A stretch of DNA of 64,000 bases from CAZGCA01 sp964524145 (GCA_964524145.1 CAZGCA010000011.1:1-64000), one strand, 5' to 3'; positions 36,218 to 44,991 are shown, counted from the first letter of the stretch. A program made the numbers and translations. Notes: a model not told the origin generated them from the sequence alone.

Positions 36218-36838
36218 ATGAGTGTACAGCGCCACGAGGGAAGAAGGGAGCACGATAAAGGTCCTCCGAAACGCCCACATTTAGCCGTCGCATTCGTCCT
36301 GGGCGTTGTTGACCTGACCGCTCTGGTCATATCCTTCCTAGGGCCCCTGGACATCTCCGTGGAAGAAATCTCTCTCTTGGCGTTGACAAACCTTGCTGTG
36401 CTATCTCCGTTCTACAAACATGCAAGACTAGCTAAACTCTTGGAACTCTCAAATATCGAGCACGAGATGAAGGAAGCTCGCAAGGAGCTTGGAGACGTTC
36501 TTCACAGTATCAATGTCATGCGCCAAAACATCAACATAAGCCAGTTCCAATTTGAAGGACTACAGCCCAAGGGCGGGACAGTGGAAAAAGATCTTGTCGA
36601 GGCAACCGTGGCAGGAAGAAGCACGCGGGACATCGATTCTGCCCTGGCAGAGCTATGTAGACTCGCGGCCATGACGGACAAGCAGAGGCAAGAAGAAGGC
36701 CTAACCCAAAGGGGCCGGATCAAGGAGATGTGCAAACACTTGGAGGTATTGGCAGATCGCGAGTATCCGCTTGCGCAACAAATGTTGGAAGAGTTGAGGC
36801 GGTGGCTGTGTGACTGTCAGCATAGGCGATATGACTAG
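36218..36838 (+). CDS. Hypothetical membrane protein with coiled coil
   Basis: 206 residues. The N-terminus is basic, with two likely TM segments (about 24-45, AVAFVLGVVDLTALVISFLG, and about 50-68, ISLLALTNLAVLSPF), followed by a long charged helix (about 75-115, HEMKEARKELGDVLHSIN). The C-terminal half is mostly helical with CDCQ near the end. No family recognised. It lies 340 bp after the giant gene and shortly before the copied sorting-tail gene; function unknown. Confidence 0.6.
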   Translation: MSVQRHEGRREHDKGPPKRPHLAVAFVLGVVDLTALVISFLGPLDISVEEISLLALTNLAVLSPFYKHARLAKLLELSNIEHEMKEARKELGDVLHSINVMRQNINISQFQFEGLQPKGGTVEKDLVEATVAGRSTRDIDSALAELCRLAAMTDKQRQEEGLTQRGRIKEMCKHLEVLADREYPLAQQMLEELRRWLCDCQHRRYD

Positions 36839-36844
36839 CGAAGA

Positions 36845-37246
36845 ATGACGAATGCCTGTGGGTACGTAAAAGAGAGGGCGTCAACGGTCGTGGCTCAGCT
36901 CCTTGCGGCTCTCGAACCACTCTTGCTCCGACATGGTAGCGGTGCCGAACCCCGGTTCAGAATGACGCCTACTCACGGTACGCCGTTGGCCGACCAGATC
37001 GACCTGCTGCGTGCGTTCAGGGATGACGTGCTGCTGAGCAACGCGGTAGGCACCGCGCTGGTCAACACCTACTACACCTACAGCCCGGCGATAACCGATG
37101 CCATATCGGGCAGGCCGGTGCTGAAGGCCTTGGTGAGACTCGCGCTGGCGCCGTTCTTGCTCATCGCCAGATACTACATGGTCATCGTGGGGATGGCCCT
37201 GGCAAGCATGGTGGCATTCGCAGCTAGGCTCCGAAAAGTAAGATAA
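36845..37246 (+). CDS. Short protein carrying a copy of the CFI-box sorting tail without its cysteine
   Basis: 133 residues by frame. The last 86 residues (from about GTPLADQIDLLRAFRDDVLL) are nearly identical to the end of the 1747-residue protein: about 90 percent of the bases match over 270 bp. The box itself is degraded: the giant protein has CFIATAAYGTP, this frame has RFRMTPTHGTP, so the cysteine is Arg. The first 43 residues (CGYVKERASTVVAQLLAALE) match nothing. It may be a small membrane protein, a decoy or a leftover of a lost gene. The start codon (ATG 36845) is not well supported. Confidence 0.5.
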   Translation: MTNACGYVKERASTVVAQLLAALEPLLLRHGSGAEPRFRMTPTHGTPLADQIDLLRAFRDDVLLSNAVGTALVNTYYTYSPAITDAISGRPVLKALVRLALAPFLLIARYYMVIVGMALASMVAFAARLRKVR

Positions 37247-37448
37247 AGGGACGTTGGTCCGGTGTGTGGGCAGACGCGCACGCACCGGCCAACACCTTTG
37301 TGGTGGAGGGGTCTGGATGCGCCAGAAATGTGTGAGCACGGCTTATTGCATATGTGTTTGGGATAGAAGGAGTGTAGGGAGCTGAAGATGAGAGTGTGGC
37401 TAATGCTATGACACTCAGATCATCCCACTTGTCAAGGAGCACGTTGTC

Positions 37449-37850
37449 TTGGATATTGGCAAGTACACAGTCCTTCTGATCGCGATCATCGTCGTCGCGG
37501 CGATAGCTCCTGATTTCGCTCTTGGCGACCTCTGTGGCGCGCTCGTCATTTCAGCAGATCCTCTAGCAACTGGAGCGCGGATCTGGATGTTGTTTGCTGC
37601 AATATACCTTGATATAATTCATCTGGTACACAGCCTCAAGCTGTTTGTAGCTCGGCTAAGTGGCGCGCTCGGTAAACGGCAGACTTCTGGAGACATTGGA
37701 CAAGCAACGATAGCGGGTAAGCGGGCCAAGAAGTCCCTCGCTGTCGTCTTCACCTTATTGTCGCTTGACGTAGGGTCTGTCAGCCTTCGCCTCTTTAGGG
37801 TGATCGTGCAACGGTCCGTGGAGAAGCAAAGAGAAAGGGTCAAACGATGA
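37449..37850 (+). CDS. Hypothetical two-helix membrane protein
   Basis: 133 residues from a TTG at 37449 (AGGAG 10 bases upstream). Two TM segments are visible (about 7-27, YTVLLIAIIVVAAIAPDFAL, and about 41-60, ARIWMLFAAIYLDIIHLVHS), plus a third hydrophobic part near 95-110 (SLAVVFTLLSLDVGS), and a basic C-terminus. Its stop overlaps the ATG of the glycosidase gene (ATGA), which suggests translation coupling. No family recognised. Confidence 0.5.
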   Translation: MDIGKYTVLLIAIIVVAAIAPDFALGDLCGALVISADPLATGARIWMLFAAIYLDIIHLVHSLKLFVARLSGALGKRQTSGDIGQATIAGKRAKKSLAVVFTLLSLDVGSVSLRLFRVIVQRSVEKQRERVKR

Positions 37851-39286
37851 CAATGAAATTCACTCTACGTGGCGCTATTTTTGTGGTGGCTGTGTTGCTC
37901 TGTGGAACTGCATCTGCCGAGAGGAGGGATGCCGTGGACATCGGATCCGAGAAGCAGCTTTTCATAGACGACGCGCTGATTGCGGAAGCGGAAAATGTGA
38001 CCCTGACGATGAACCCTCCGCGCAAGACGGGTGAGAGGTGCATCGTTGCCGACAAGCCCTGGGAGAGCCACCGGGTTTGCGCCTACAACACGGTTATCGA
38101 GGACGGCGTCTACAAGATGTGGTACGACGCTATCGCCCAGGATGGCAGCCGCTGGTTGTGCTATGCGACCTCGACCGACGGCGTTCACTGGGAGAAACCG
38201 GACCTGGGTCTTGTCGAGTTCGACGGGTCGAAGGCGAACAACATCGTCTTTCCGCCGGAACGACGCAACCACGAGCCGGGCTGTGTGTTCATAGACACCA
38301 ACCCGGACTGTCCTGCCGCCCAACGCTACAAGATGGTGTGCAGCTACGACGGCCCGGCCGGGCACGCCACGTACGTCTTCTCGTCGCCGGACGGGGTTCG
38401 GTGGGAACCGCTGGGCGAGAAACCCGCGTTCCGGTCGAGCGATACGGGCAACGTGGCGTTCTTCGACGAGCGGATCGGCCGGTACGTGGGTTACGTGCGG
38501 ATGTGGGCCCCGAAGCGCAAGGTCGGCCGCTGCGAGTTCGACGATATGACTGACTGGGGCAAGGAGAAGCTGGTTTACGGGTACGACAAGCTCGACCCGC
38601 CGGACCTCGACCTCTACACCAACGCCGCGCTCAAGTACCCTTACGCTCGAGACGTCTATCTCATCTTCCCCAGCGCGTACTTCCACTATCCCGACCCGCC
38701 AAAAGGCAAGTACCGGAACGACGGGCCGCTCGACGTGCGGCTCGCGGTCAGCCGGGACGGGATACACTGGTCGTGCCCGGACCGTCGCCCGTTCGTGCCG
38801 CTCGGTGTCAGCGGCAGCTTCGACGACAGCGCCATCTACATGACGACCGGGCTCATCCGCAAGGATGCGGAGTTGTGGATGTACTACGGCGGCTACGATT
38901 TCACGCACGGCGCGTACGACGTCGCAAAGGACAAGGCAAAAGGCGTCATATCGCGGGTCGTGCTGCGGCTCGACGGGTTTGTATCGGCGGACGCGGCCTA
39001 TTCAGGCGGCACCCTTACCACGGTCCCGATCCGGTTCACGGGCCGGCGTCTCAAGCTCAACGTGCAGACGAGCGTTGCCGGCTCCGTCAAGCTCGAGCTC
39101 CTGGGCAAGAAAAGAAAACGCATACCCGGCTACACGCTGGGCAAGTCCGACGCCATCAAAGGCAATTTCATCGACAAGACCGTCTCCTGGAACGGGAACG
39201 AGGACGTCTCTGCACTCGCCGGCGAGCCCGTGCAAATCCGGTTTGTCATGCGTGACGCAAAGCTGTTCGCGTTTCAGTTTGAGTAA
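37847..39286 (+). CDS. Exported glycosidase-like protein (five-bladed propeller, GH32/GH43 type)
   Basis: 479 residues with a signal peptide (about 1-24, LRGAIFVVAVLLCGTASA). The motif KQLFIDDALI, repeated YATSTDGVHWEKPDLGL and SSPDGVRWEPLGEKPAF blocks, and SRDGIHWSCP are the Ser/Asp-box pattern of beta-propeller glycosidase-like proteins common in PVC-group genomes. The C-terminal region (VPIRFTGRRLKLNVQT) looks like a beta-sandwich. Catalytic residues were not assigned, so activity is uncertain. The periplasmic location fits the sugar ABC transporter on the opposite strand just downstream. Confidence 0.8.
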   Translation: MTMKFTLRGAIFVVAVLLCGTASAERRDAVDIGSEKQLFIDDALIAEAENVTLTMNPPRKTGERCIVADKPWESHRVCAYNTVIEDGVYKMWYDAIAQDGSRWLCYATSTDGVHWEKPDLGLVEFDGSKANNIVFPPERRNHEPGCVFIDTNPDCPAAQRYKMVCSYDGPAGHATYVFSSPDGVRWEPLGEKPAFRSSDTGNVAFFDERIGRYVGYVRMWAPKRKVGRCEFDDMTDWGKEKLVYGYDKLDPPDLDLYTNAALKYPYARDVYLIFPSAYFHYPDPPKGKYRNDGPLDVRLAVSRDGIHWSCPDRRPFVPLGVSGSFDDSAIYMTTGLIRKDAELWMYYGGYDFTHGAYDVAKDKAKGVISRVVLRLDGFVSADAAYSGGTLTTVPIRFTGRRLKLNVQTSVAGSVKLELLGKKRKRIPGYTLGKSDAIKGNFIDKTVSWNGNEDVSALAGEPVQIRFVMRDAKLFAFQFE

Positions 39287-39329
39287 CGGCGTACAGGGCG
39301 CTCCGGACGGGGGTGGGGAAGTACTCCTG

Positions 39330-40247
39330 CTATTGCTTCATACCGGTGAGCGTTATTCCCTGAATCATGTATCGCTGGCAGAAGAAGAATATAAGGATGA
39401 TAGGGGCGGTCATTACGAGCGATGTAGCGGTCATCTCGCCGTAGTACGCCATGTGTTCCGCCTTGAACCATTGCAGGCCGAGAGCGATCGGCATCAGTTC
39501 CTTGCTGTTGATATAAATGTACGGCCCGAGAAAGTTGTTCCACGCGCCCTGGAACGTGCGTATGGCGATGACGGCCAGGGCGGGTTTGATAAGCGGCATC
39601 ACGACGGTCCGGTAGATTCGGAAATGGCCGCACCCGTCGATCTTGGCCGAGTCCTCGAGGTCCGTCGGTATCGTCATCATGAACTGCCGGAGCAGGAAGA
39701 TGCTGAACGCGTTGCCGAATATCGCCGGCGCCCAGAGCGGTTTGAGCGTGTTGTACCATCCCAGCTTGTTGAATATCAGGAATACCGGGATCATGGTAAC
39801 CTGTTGCGGCAGCATCATGGTGGCGAGCACGAAAACGAACACAATGTCGCGGCCGCGCCACCTGATGCGCGAGAACCCGTATGCCACCAGGCTGCACGAG
39901 AACACCGTCAGAACAACGCTCAGGCTCGTTATATAGAGCGTGTTGCGTATCCACAGCCAGAACGGGATAAACTCCGCCGCGTTGAAGTAGTTCCTGAACA
40001 GTTCGACAAAGACGACGGGCCGTTCGAGCCAGAGGCGCGGAATCCATTGTATGGGCTGAACAAACACTTCTTCCGGCCGCTTGAAGCTGGTCGTGATAAG
40101 CCAGACGAACGGCAGCGAGAACACGATACCTCCCAGGACAAGGACACCATGCAGGACGCCGCTGCGCGCCGCGCGTTTCGCTGCCCGCCTGCGTTTCCAG
40201 TTGTAGCCTCGCACGGTCTCAGCCATAGTGAACCCATTTCTTGGCAC
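39330..40247 (-). CDS. Carbohydrate ABC transporter permease (MalG type)
   Basis: 305 residues. Six TM helices of the MalG/binding-protein-dependent permease fold. The EAA-loop is visible as EDSAKIDGCGHFRIYRTVVM followed by PLIKPALA. Overlaps the 3' end of the binding-protein/permease fusion gene by 29 bp, so the two are translated together. The ATPase is not encoded here, so it must use a shared MsmK-type ATPase from elsewhere. Confidence 0.92.
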   Translation of the reverse strand: MPRNGFTMAETVRGYNWKRRRAAKRAARSGVLHGVLVLGGIVFSLPFVWLITTSFKRPEEVFVQPIQWIPRLWLERPVVFVELFRNYFNAAEFIPFWLWIRNTLYITSLSVVLTVFSCSLVAYGFSRIRWRGRDIVFVFVLATMMLPQQVTMIPVFLIFNKLGWYNTLKPLWAPAIFGNAFSIFLLRQFMMTIPTDLEDSAKIDGCGHFRIYRTVVMPLIKPALAVIAIRTFQGAWNNFLGPYIYINSKELMPIALGLQWFKAEHMAYYGEMTATSLVMTAPIILIFFFCQRYMIQGITLTGMKQ

Positions 40248-42618
40248 CCTTCAACTGTAGAAGGGTCAGTATCAGGATGAGCACGAAGAGTATCCACGCC
40301 TGCGCCGACGCATACCCCATCTTGAAGTAGCGGAACGCATTGTTGAACAGGTAATACACGTAGAACAGCGTCGAGTCTGCCGGCTCGCCTGCCGTCAGCA
40401 CGACCGCCTGTGCAAAGATCTGAAATACGCCTATCACCCCCACCACGAGCGTGAAGAAGATGTACGGCGTCAACATTGGGAGTGTTATGCGCGTGAACTT
40501 GCGCCACCAGCCCGCCCCGTCTATCGCGGCGGCTTCGTAGAGCGACTCCGGTATCCCCTGCAAGCCCGCGAGCCAGAGTATCATTCCCCCGCCGGCTGCC
40601 CACAGGCCCATCAGAACCATGGCCGGTTTCGCCCAGCGCGGGTCCTGAAGCCACGCCGGAGGCGTCGTGCCCGTCCACTTGCATATCGTCGCACCGAGCA
40701 GCACGTTGATACCGCCGTTGGGGTTCAGCAGCACGTACCACAGAACGGCCGACGCCACAATTGGCGTGATGGCCGGCAGGTAGTATACTGCGCGGTAGAA
40801 CGACATGCCACGCACCTTGGTGTTGAGCAGCAACGCGATTGAGAGACTGATACACATCCCCAACGGCAGGCTGAGAACCATGAACGTCGTGTTCCACAAC
40901 GATTTCCAGAAAAGGGGATCGTTCACGAGCAGCGACCTGTAGTTGCTCAAACCGACGAATCGCGCGGGATGAATAACGTCGTAATCGCAGAAGCTCATCA
41001 CGATCGAGACGATTATCGGCCCCAACGTGAGCACCGTAAACCCGATGAGCCAAGGACTTATGAAGACGGGCCCCATAATGTTGTCGTAGCGGCGAAGCCG
41101 GCTTCTGACACGCTCCTGCCGTGACCGCCTGAAGATTATCGCGGCGAGTATCGCGAGACTGACCGCCACTATCGCCCAGACGTAACGCCAGTCCAGCAGC
41201 GGGGCTTCCTCGCGCCCATAATAGAGGTCAAGGTGCTCCTGAATGCGCCGTGTGGTGTCGTTAATGGCCTCCTCAGGCGTCATCTGGCCGTACCCCACCC
41301 TGTTTACGGCTCGCAGCATTTCGTCGCGAGCTGCAGCCGATACGGGCGTCAAAGGGGTTGGCACCATCTTGTCCATCAGCCCGCGACACACTTCGTAGGC
41401 TGCTTGCAGGTTCGGGTCTCTCAGCCCATAATCCCGCACAAGTGCTTCCGTAACCCTGCGGTTCGTGTGGAACCCTATGTAGAGCTGGTCGCGTCCCTTG
41501 TTGCGTGCATATTCCAGGTCCGCCTTGAACTTGATCAGGCGTCCCTCGGGAGAGTTAACGAACGAGATGAACTGCCAGGCTTCCTCCGGGTGGTGAGCGT
41601 TGTGCGGGATCATGTAGCACGTGCCCGTCGGCGACATGGTGGCAACGTTGTCCCCTGTAGGTGTCGGAACTGGTGCGATGCCAAGGTCCAGATCCGGGCT
41701 GAACCGCGCCACGCGAAATATCACCCAGTCGTCCTCAACCGACATCGCTATCTTGCCTTGCCCGAATGGGTTCAGTTCTTCAACCACGAGATTTGCTGCG
41801 GCGAACTTGTTATAGGCCTCGCGCCCTCCCATCGCATCGAACAGCGACGTGATAAATGTCAGCGTCTTCACGCCAGCGGGACTGTTGAGCAGGCAGTTCC
41901 GGCCGTCCTCGCTGAACGCGCGGGCACCTGCTAACGCCATGTAGAAGATGAGATCGTCGCGGTTGTAGATCACAAGACCCAACTGCGTTATGTTTCCCTC
42001 ATCGTCCTTAATCGTCAGCTTCTCAGTGCAGTCGCGCCACTCGTCCCATGTTCTCGGGGGCCTGTCCGGGTCGAGTCCGGCCTTGCGGAACAGCTCCCGG
42101 TTGTAAGACAGGACAAGCGTGATCGCCCCCTCCGGAATGGCGTACAGGTGACCGTCGTAGAAACACTGTTCCCATGCACCTCGATAGTAGTCGTCCGGGT
42201 TGATCGCGAATTGTTGGTCCTTGTGGCGGTCGGCAAATTCGTCGAGCGGCATCAGGATGTCGCGTGCCGCGATATCGCCGAGCAATAGGGTCTCCCGCCG
42301 GAATACGTCGGGTGGCGAGTTGCCCACCACGCCCGAGAGCAGTTTCTGGAGATCCTGCCCCCGGTCAGTGGGTCCTATCACGACGCGCACGTTCGGGTGC
42401 AGCCGCTCGAATTCCTCAATGACGGCGTACCACCCGAACCGTGATACGCCCATGTGCATCCCCCACACGCGCAACGGGATACGGTCATCGGCGGTGGTAG
42501 CGGAACCGGCCCATGAACAAAGCAGGGCACAGGCCCCCAGAACCCGACCGAGAGTTGCAGAAAACCTTGTCACCAAGAAGCCATCCTGATCATCCGGAAA
42601 GAGCAAGCCACAGGCCAT
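40219..42618 (-). CDS. Fused solute-binding protein and ABC permease (MalE-MalF type)
   Basis: 799 residues. Signal sequence at the N-terminus (about 20-45), then a family 1 solute-binding domain (about 45-450; LRVWGMHMGVSRFGWYAVIEEFERLHP, motif split here, and VGNSPPDVFRRETLLLGDI), a linker with a TM helix (about 485-507, VWAIVAVSLAILAAIIF), and a MalF-type permease (about 515-799) with the EAA-loop EAAAIDGAGWWRKFTRITLP. Binding protein and permease are normally separate genes, and a fusion ties the receptor to the membrane. ATG 42618 or GTG about 42573 could be the start. Sugar specificity unknown. Confidence 0.9.
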   Translation of the reverse strand: MACGLLFPDDQDGFLVTRFSATLGRVLGACALLCSWAGSATTADDRIPLRVWGMHMGVSRFGWYAVIEEFERLHPNVRVVIGPTDRGQDLQKLLSGVVGNSPPDVFRRETLLLGDIAARDILMPLDEFADRHKDQQFAINPDDYYRGAWEQCFYDGHLYAIPEGAITLVLSYNRELFRKAGLDPDRPPRTWDEWRDCTEKLTIKDDEGNITQLGLVIYNRDDLIFYMALAGARAFSEDGRNCLLNSPAGVKTLTFITSLFDAMGGREAYNKFAAANLVVEELNPFGQGKIAMSVEDDWVIFRVARFSPDLDLGIAPVPTPTGDNVATMSPTGTCYMIPHNAHHPEEAWQFISFVNSPEGRLIKFKADLEYARNKGRDQLYIGFHTNRRVTEALVRDYGLRDPNLQAAYEVCRGLMDKMVPTPLTPVSAAARDEMLRAVNRVGYGQMTPEEAINDTTRRIQEHLDLYYGREEAPLLDWRYVWAIVAVSLAILAAIIFRRSRQERVRSRLRRYDNIMGPVFISPWLIGFTVLTLGPIIVSIVMSFCDYDVIHPARFVGLSNYRSLLVNDPLFWKSLWNTTFMVLSLPLGMCISLSIALLLNTKVRGMSFYRAVYYLPAITPIVASAVLWYVLLNPNGGINVLLGATICKWTGTTPPAWLQDPRWAKPAMVLMGLWAAGGGMILWLAGLQGIPESLYEAAAIDGAGWWRKFTRITLPMLTPYIFFTLVVGVIGVFQIFAQAVVLTAGEPADSTLFYVYYLFNNAFRYFKMGYASAQAWILFVLILILTLLQLKGAKKWVHYG

Positions 42619-42672
42619 TAGAGATGCTCACGCCCAGGTTCTGAAGCTTGTCTTGAGGTCTCTTCGTAGAGA

Positions 42673-42702
42673 AGGATACACTCTCTCGACAGACTGTGTC
42701 AA
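42673..42702 (-). promoter_or_regulatory. Putative sigma-70 promoter of the sugar ABC operon
   Basis: Minus strand TTGACA (42702-42697), 18 bp spacer, TATCCT (42678-42673), about 55 bp before the ATG at 42618. Confidence 0.6.
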
Positions 42703-42726
42703 CATACCGCAAAGCGCATCCTCGCC

Positions 42727-42756
42727 TTGACTTTTCGGGGGGTGAAATGGTAGTAT
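42727..42756 (+). promoter_or_regulatory. Putative sigma-70 promoter of the ATP synthase operon
   Basis: TTGACT (42727-42732), 18 bp spacer, TAGTAT (42751-42756), 64 bp before the first gene. It is divergent from the sugar ABC promoter, with only 25 bp between the two -35 boxes. Confidence 0.6.
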
Positions 42757-42819
42757 TGAGCGTCTTGAATTGTGCCCGTAGCGGGGTGAGAATCGCACGT
42801 TGAAAGGAGATGACCGCTC

Positions 42820-43038
42820 TTGAGGCGTGCCGAGAACCGCGAGGCGCTTCGTTACCTGGGACTTGTGTCCCAGGTGGGCCTCATCATGGTCGGTTGCGTC
42901 TTGGGAGGCCTGTTCATCGGCCTGTTCATCGACAGACGAATCGGACGGCTCGGTCCGTTCACGATCGCACTCACCATCCTGGGAGTGGCAGGAGGGTTCT
43001 GGCAGGTTTACAGGGTCATCATGAAGATGCAGGACTGA
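42820..43038 (+). CDS. AtpZ/AtpI-like small membrane protein of the ATP synthase operon
   Basis: 72 residues from a TTG at 42820 (site AAGGAG, 11 bases upstream). Two TM helices (YLGLVSQVGLIMVGCVLGGL and PFTIALTILGVAGGFWQVY) separated by DRRIG, the AtpZ pattern. First gene of the operon. Its relatives help insert or assemble F0 and take part in ion supply. Confidence 0.8.
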   Translation: MRRAENREALRYLGLVSQVGLIMVGCVLGGLFIGLFIDRRIGRLGPFTIALTILGVAGGFWQVYRVIMKMQD

Positions 43039-43042
43039 AGCG

Positions 43043-43432
43043 GTGGACACGTACCGCACATTCCAGGCGACCGTGCTCAGACGCGCGGCTGTTGGTACGG
43101 TGGTCGTCTCGATAATCCTCCTGGCTGTCTTTTCTTTGTCGGCGGCACTGGGATTTGTTCTTGGTGCGTTTGTCAGCGTCGTAAACTTCCGGCTCATGGT
43201 GCTCAACTCCTACAAGGTTCTTGATGTAGCCCCGAAACAGGCTCAGGCGGGAGCGTACAAGTGGGCGGGATTGAGGTATGTGATGATGGCGCTGGCGCTT
43301 GCCGTGGCGGCAGGTTCGGCGCGATTCGAACTGCTTGCGACGGCCTGCGGTTTGTTTGTGTCTCAGTTGGCAATTGTCTCCGCGCATGTCCGGCCCGGGG
43401 CTACCGGGAATGCGGTCGGAACCAATGAGTAG
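43043..43432 (+). CDS. atpI: ATP synthase subunit I (AtpI-like)
   Basis: 129 residues from a GTG at 43043, 5 bp after the AtpZ-like gene. Four predicted TM segments (VVVSIILLAVFSLSAALGFV, LGAFVSVVNFRLM, and two in VMMALALAVAAGSARFE and LATACGLFVSQLAIVS). This matches the variable AtpI family that often heads F-ATPase operons and helps c-ring assembly. Confidence 0.75.
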   Translation: MDTYRTFQATVLRRAAVGTVVVSIILLAVFSLSAALGFVLGAFVSVVNFRLMVLNSYKVLDVAPKQAQAGAYKWAGLRYVMMALALAVAAGSARFELLATACGLFVSQLAIVSAHVRPGATGNAVGTNE

Positions 43433-43450
43433 CTGCACGTTGAACACGCG

Positions 43451-44185
43451 ATGGAAGAGATAGGCGTCACCTATTCGTGGAAGATTCCGTGGCTCAGTGA
43501 CTACTCGGAATCGTTCTTCCAGATAAACTACCACACGGTGTTTCATACGTGGGTGGTCATTGGGGGTATCATCCTGTTTGCGCTCGCTGTGAGGCGGCGG
43601 ATGGGGTCGATACCGGGCCGGCTCCAGATCGTTGCTGAGATGTACGTCCGGGCGTTCGACAATCTCGTGACGGACTCGCTCGAGTTCGAATCGAAGGAGG
43701 CGAACCGCAAGTATCTGCCGCTGATTGGCACGCTTTTCATATTCGTGGCTCTATGCAACTACATAGGGTTCCTGCCCCCGACACCCCTTTTGGGCCGGAT
43801 CGTACCGAACTGGAGCGGGTGGAGCGAGCCGACAAGCGATCTCAACACGACGCTCGGGCTCGGCATAATGGGGTTCTGCATCGTCATTTACACGGCGATC
43901 AGGGTCAAGGGGTTGTGGGGATACATCAAGAGCTATGCTGAACCCATCTTCATTATGGCGCCGCTGAATGTAGTAGGCGAGATCGCAAAGGTCATATCGA
44001 TCTCGTTCCGTCTGTTCGGCAACATCAAAGGCGGCGCGATAATAATTCTCGTCGTCTCGTTCCTCGTGCGCTATCTGGTGCTGCCTGTTCCGCTCAGCCT
44101 CTTCTTTGTCTTTTTTGTCGGGACGGTGCAGGCGTTTGTCTTCACCATGCTGACGTTGACGTATATCTCGGTAGCGATCAAATGA
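43451..44185 (+). CDS. atpB: F0F1 ATP synthase subunit a
   Basis: 244 residues. Inner-membrane stator subunit. TM helices include WVVIGGIILFALAVRRR and the ion-pathway helix VVGEIAKVISISFRLFGNIKG, containing the essential Arg next to SFRLFGN. Length and order match AtpB. Lies 18 bp after atpI and 19 bp before the triple-hairpin c gene. Confidence 0.96.
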   Translation: MEEIGVTYSWKIPWLSDYSESFFQINYHTVFHTWVVIGGIILFALAVRRRMGSIPGRLQIVAEMYVRAFDNLVTDSLEFESKEANRKYLPLIGTLFIFVALCNYIGFLPPTPLLGRIVPNWSGWSEPTSDLNTTLGLGIMGFCIVIYTAIRVKGLWGYIKSYAEPIFIMAPLNVVGEIAKVISISFRLFGNIKGGAIIILVVSFLVRYLVLPVPLSLFFVFFVGTVQAFVFTMLTLTYISVAIK

Positions 44186-44204
44186 ACCGTAGAGACTTCG
44201 AGCC

Positions 44205-44939
44205 ATGCTAGACCTTACGGGCACCGAGTGGGTCACGCTATGCGCGTATCTCGGCACGGGAATAGCCATGGGTTTCGGTGCTATAGGAGCCGGCATAGGC
44301 GAAGGGTACGCCGCGCACAAGGCCTGCGGAGCCATATCGCGGCAGCCGGCGGCATCGGGCGAAGTGCTCAAATCGATGCTTATCGGCCAGGCGGTTGCGG
44401 AATCCGCGTCGATCTTCGCGCTGGTAGTGGCCGTGGTGCTGCTCTTCACGGTCTTTGATAACATCGGGACGGGCAACCAGGCTGCAGCGCTTATCGGGGC
44501 CGGCATCGCAATAGGTGTGGGAGCGCTGGGATGCGGGATAGGGTGCGGTTTTCCGGCGGGCAGCGCGTGCGAGGGTATCGGCAGACGACCCCAGGGCCAG
44601 TCGGAGATGACGACGGTGATGCTTATAGGACAGGGCGTGGCCCAGACACCGGTTATCTTCTCGCTTGTCATAGCGCTGGTACTCATCTACGGGGCCTCGC
44701 CCGGCGGAGACATCATCAAGATGGCGGCGCTGGTGGGGGCGGGCGTGAGCGTCGGGCTGGGAGCGGTGGGCCCCGGCCTGGGAAGCGGGTACGCCGCAGG
44801 TGACGCTACGGACGCGGTAGCTCGCTGGCCTCAGTCGCGTGGCGTAATCACCCGCACGATGCTTCTTGGACAGGCAGTCTCTCAATCGACGAGCATTTAC
44901 GCGTTGTTGATATCGTTTCTGTTGATCCTGTTCACGTGA
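44205..44939 (+). CDS. atpE: Triple-hairpin ATP synthase c subunit, one of three sites with carboxylates
   Basis: 244 residues, three times the normal c length (about 80). Six TM helices arranged as three hairpins with repeated loop motifs SRQP (46-48), RRP (127-129) and RWP (207-209). Ion-binding positions: hairpin 1 E33 (GIGEGYAA) and E66 (AVAESASIF); hairpin 2 C114 (GIGCGF) and Q147 (GVAQTPVIF); hairpin 3 S194 (GLGSGY) and Q227 (AVSQSTSIY). So only the first hairpin has the proton/sodium carboxylates. The codons are GAA, CAG and CAA. In the rotor ring it would fill the place of three normal c subunits. A similar case is the V-like c1 of Acetobacterium woodii and archaeal multi-hairpin c proteins. 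Confidence 0.95.
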   Translation: MLDLTGTEWVTLCAYLGTGIAMGFGAIGAGIGEGYAAHKACGAISRQPAASGEVLKSMLIGQAVAESASIFALVVAVVLLFTVFDNIGTGNQAAALIGAGIAIGVGALGCGIGCGFPAGSACEGIGRRPQGQSEMTTVMLIGQGVAQTPVIFSLVIALVLIYGASPGGDIIKMAALVGAGVSVGLGAVGPGLGSGYAAGDATDAVARWPQSRGVITRTMLLGQAVSQSTSIYALLISFLLILFT

Positions 44940-44944
44940 AGGAA

Positions 44945-44991
44945 GTTGCTAGTTGTCAGTGGCTAGTGGCTGGCTACTGACAACCGGCAAC
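44945..44991 (+). promoter_or_regulatory. Hairpin between the two c-subunit genes
   Basis: GTTGC..GTTGTCAGT (44945-44960) pairs with ACTGACAAC..GCAAC (44976-44991), a 16-base arm with two mismatches and a 15-base loop. It lies between the triple c and the single c gene, just before the AAAGGAG site of the latter, and may influence mRNA stability or relative expression. Confidence 0.4.

Noticed and set aside
38865..40280. 471-codon plus-strand frame
   Set aside because: Crosses the end of the glycosidase-like gene and is antisense to the permease; no coherent domains.
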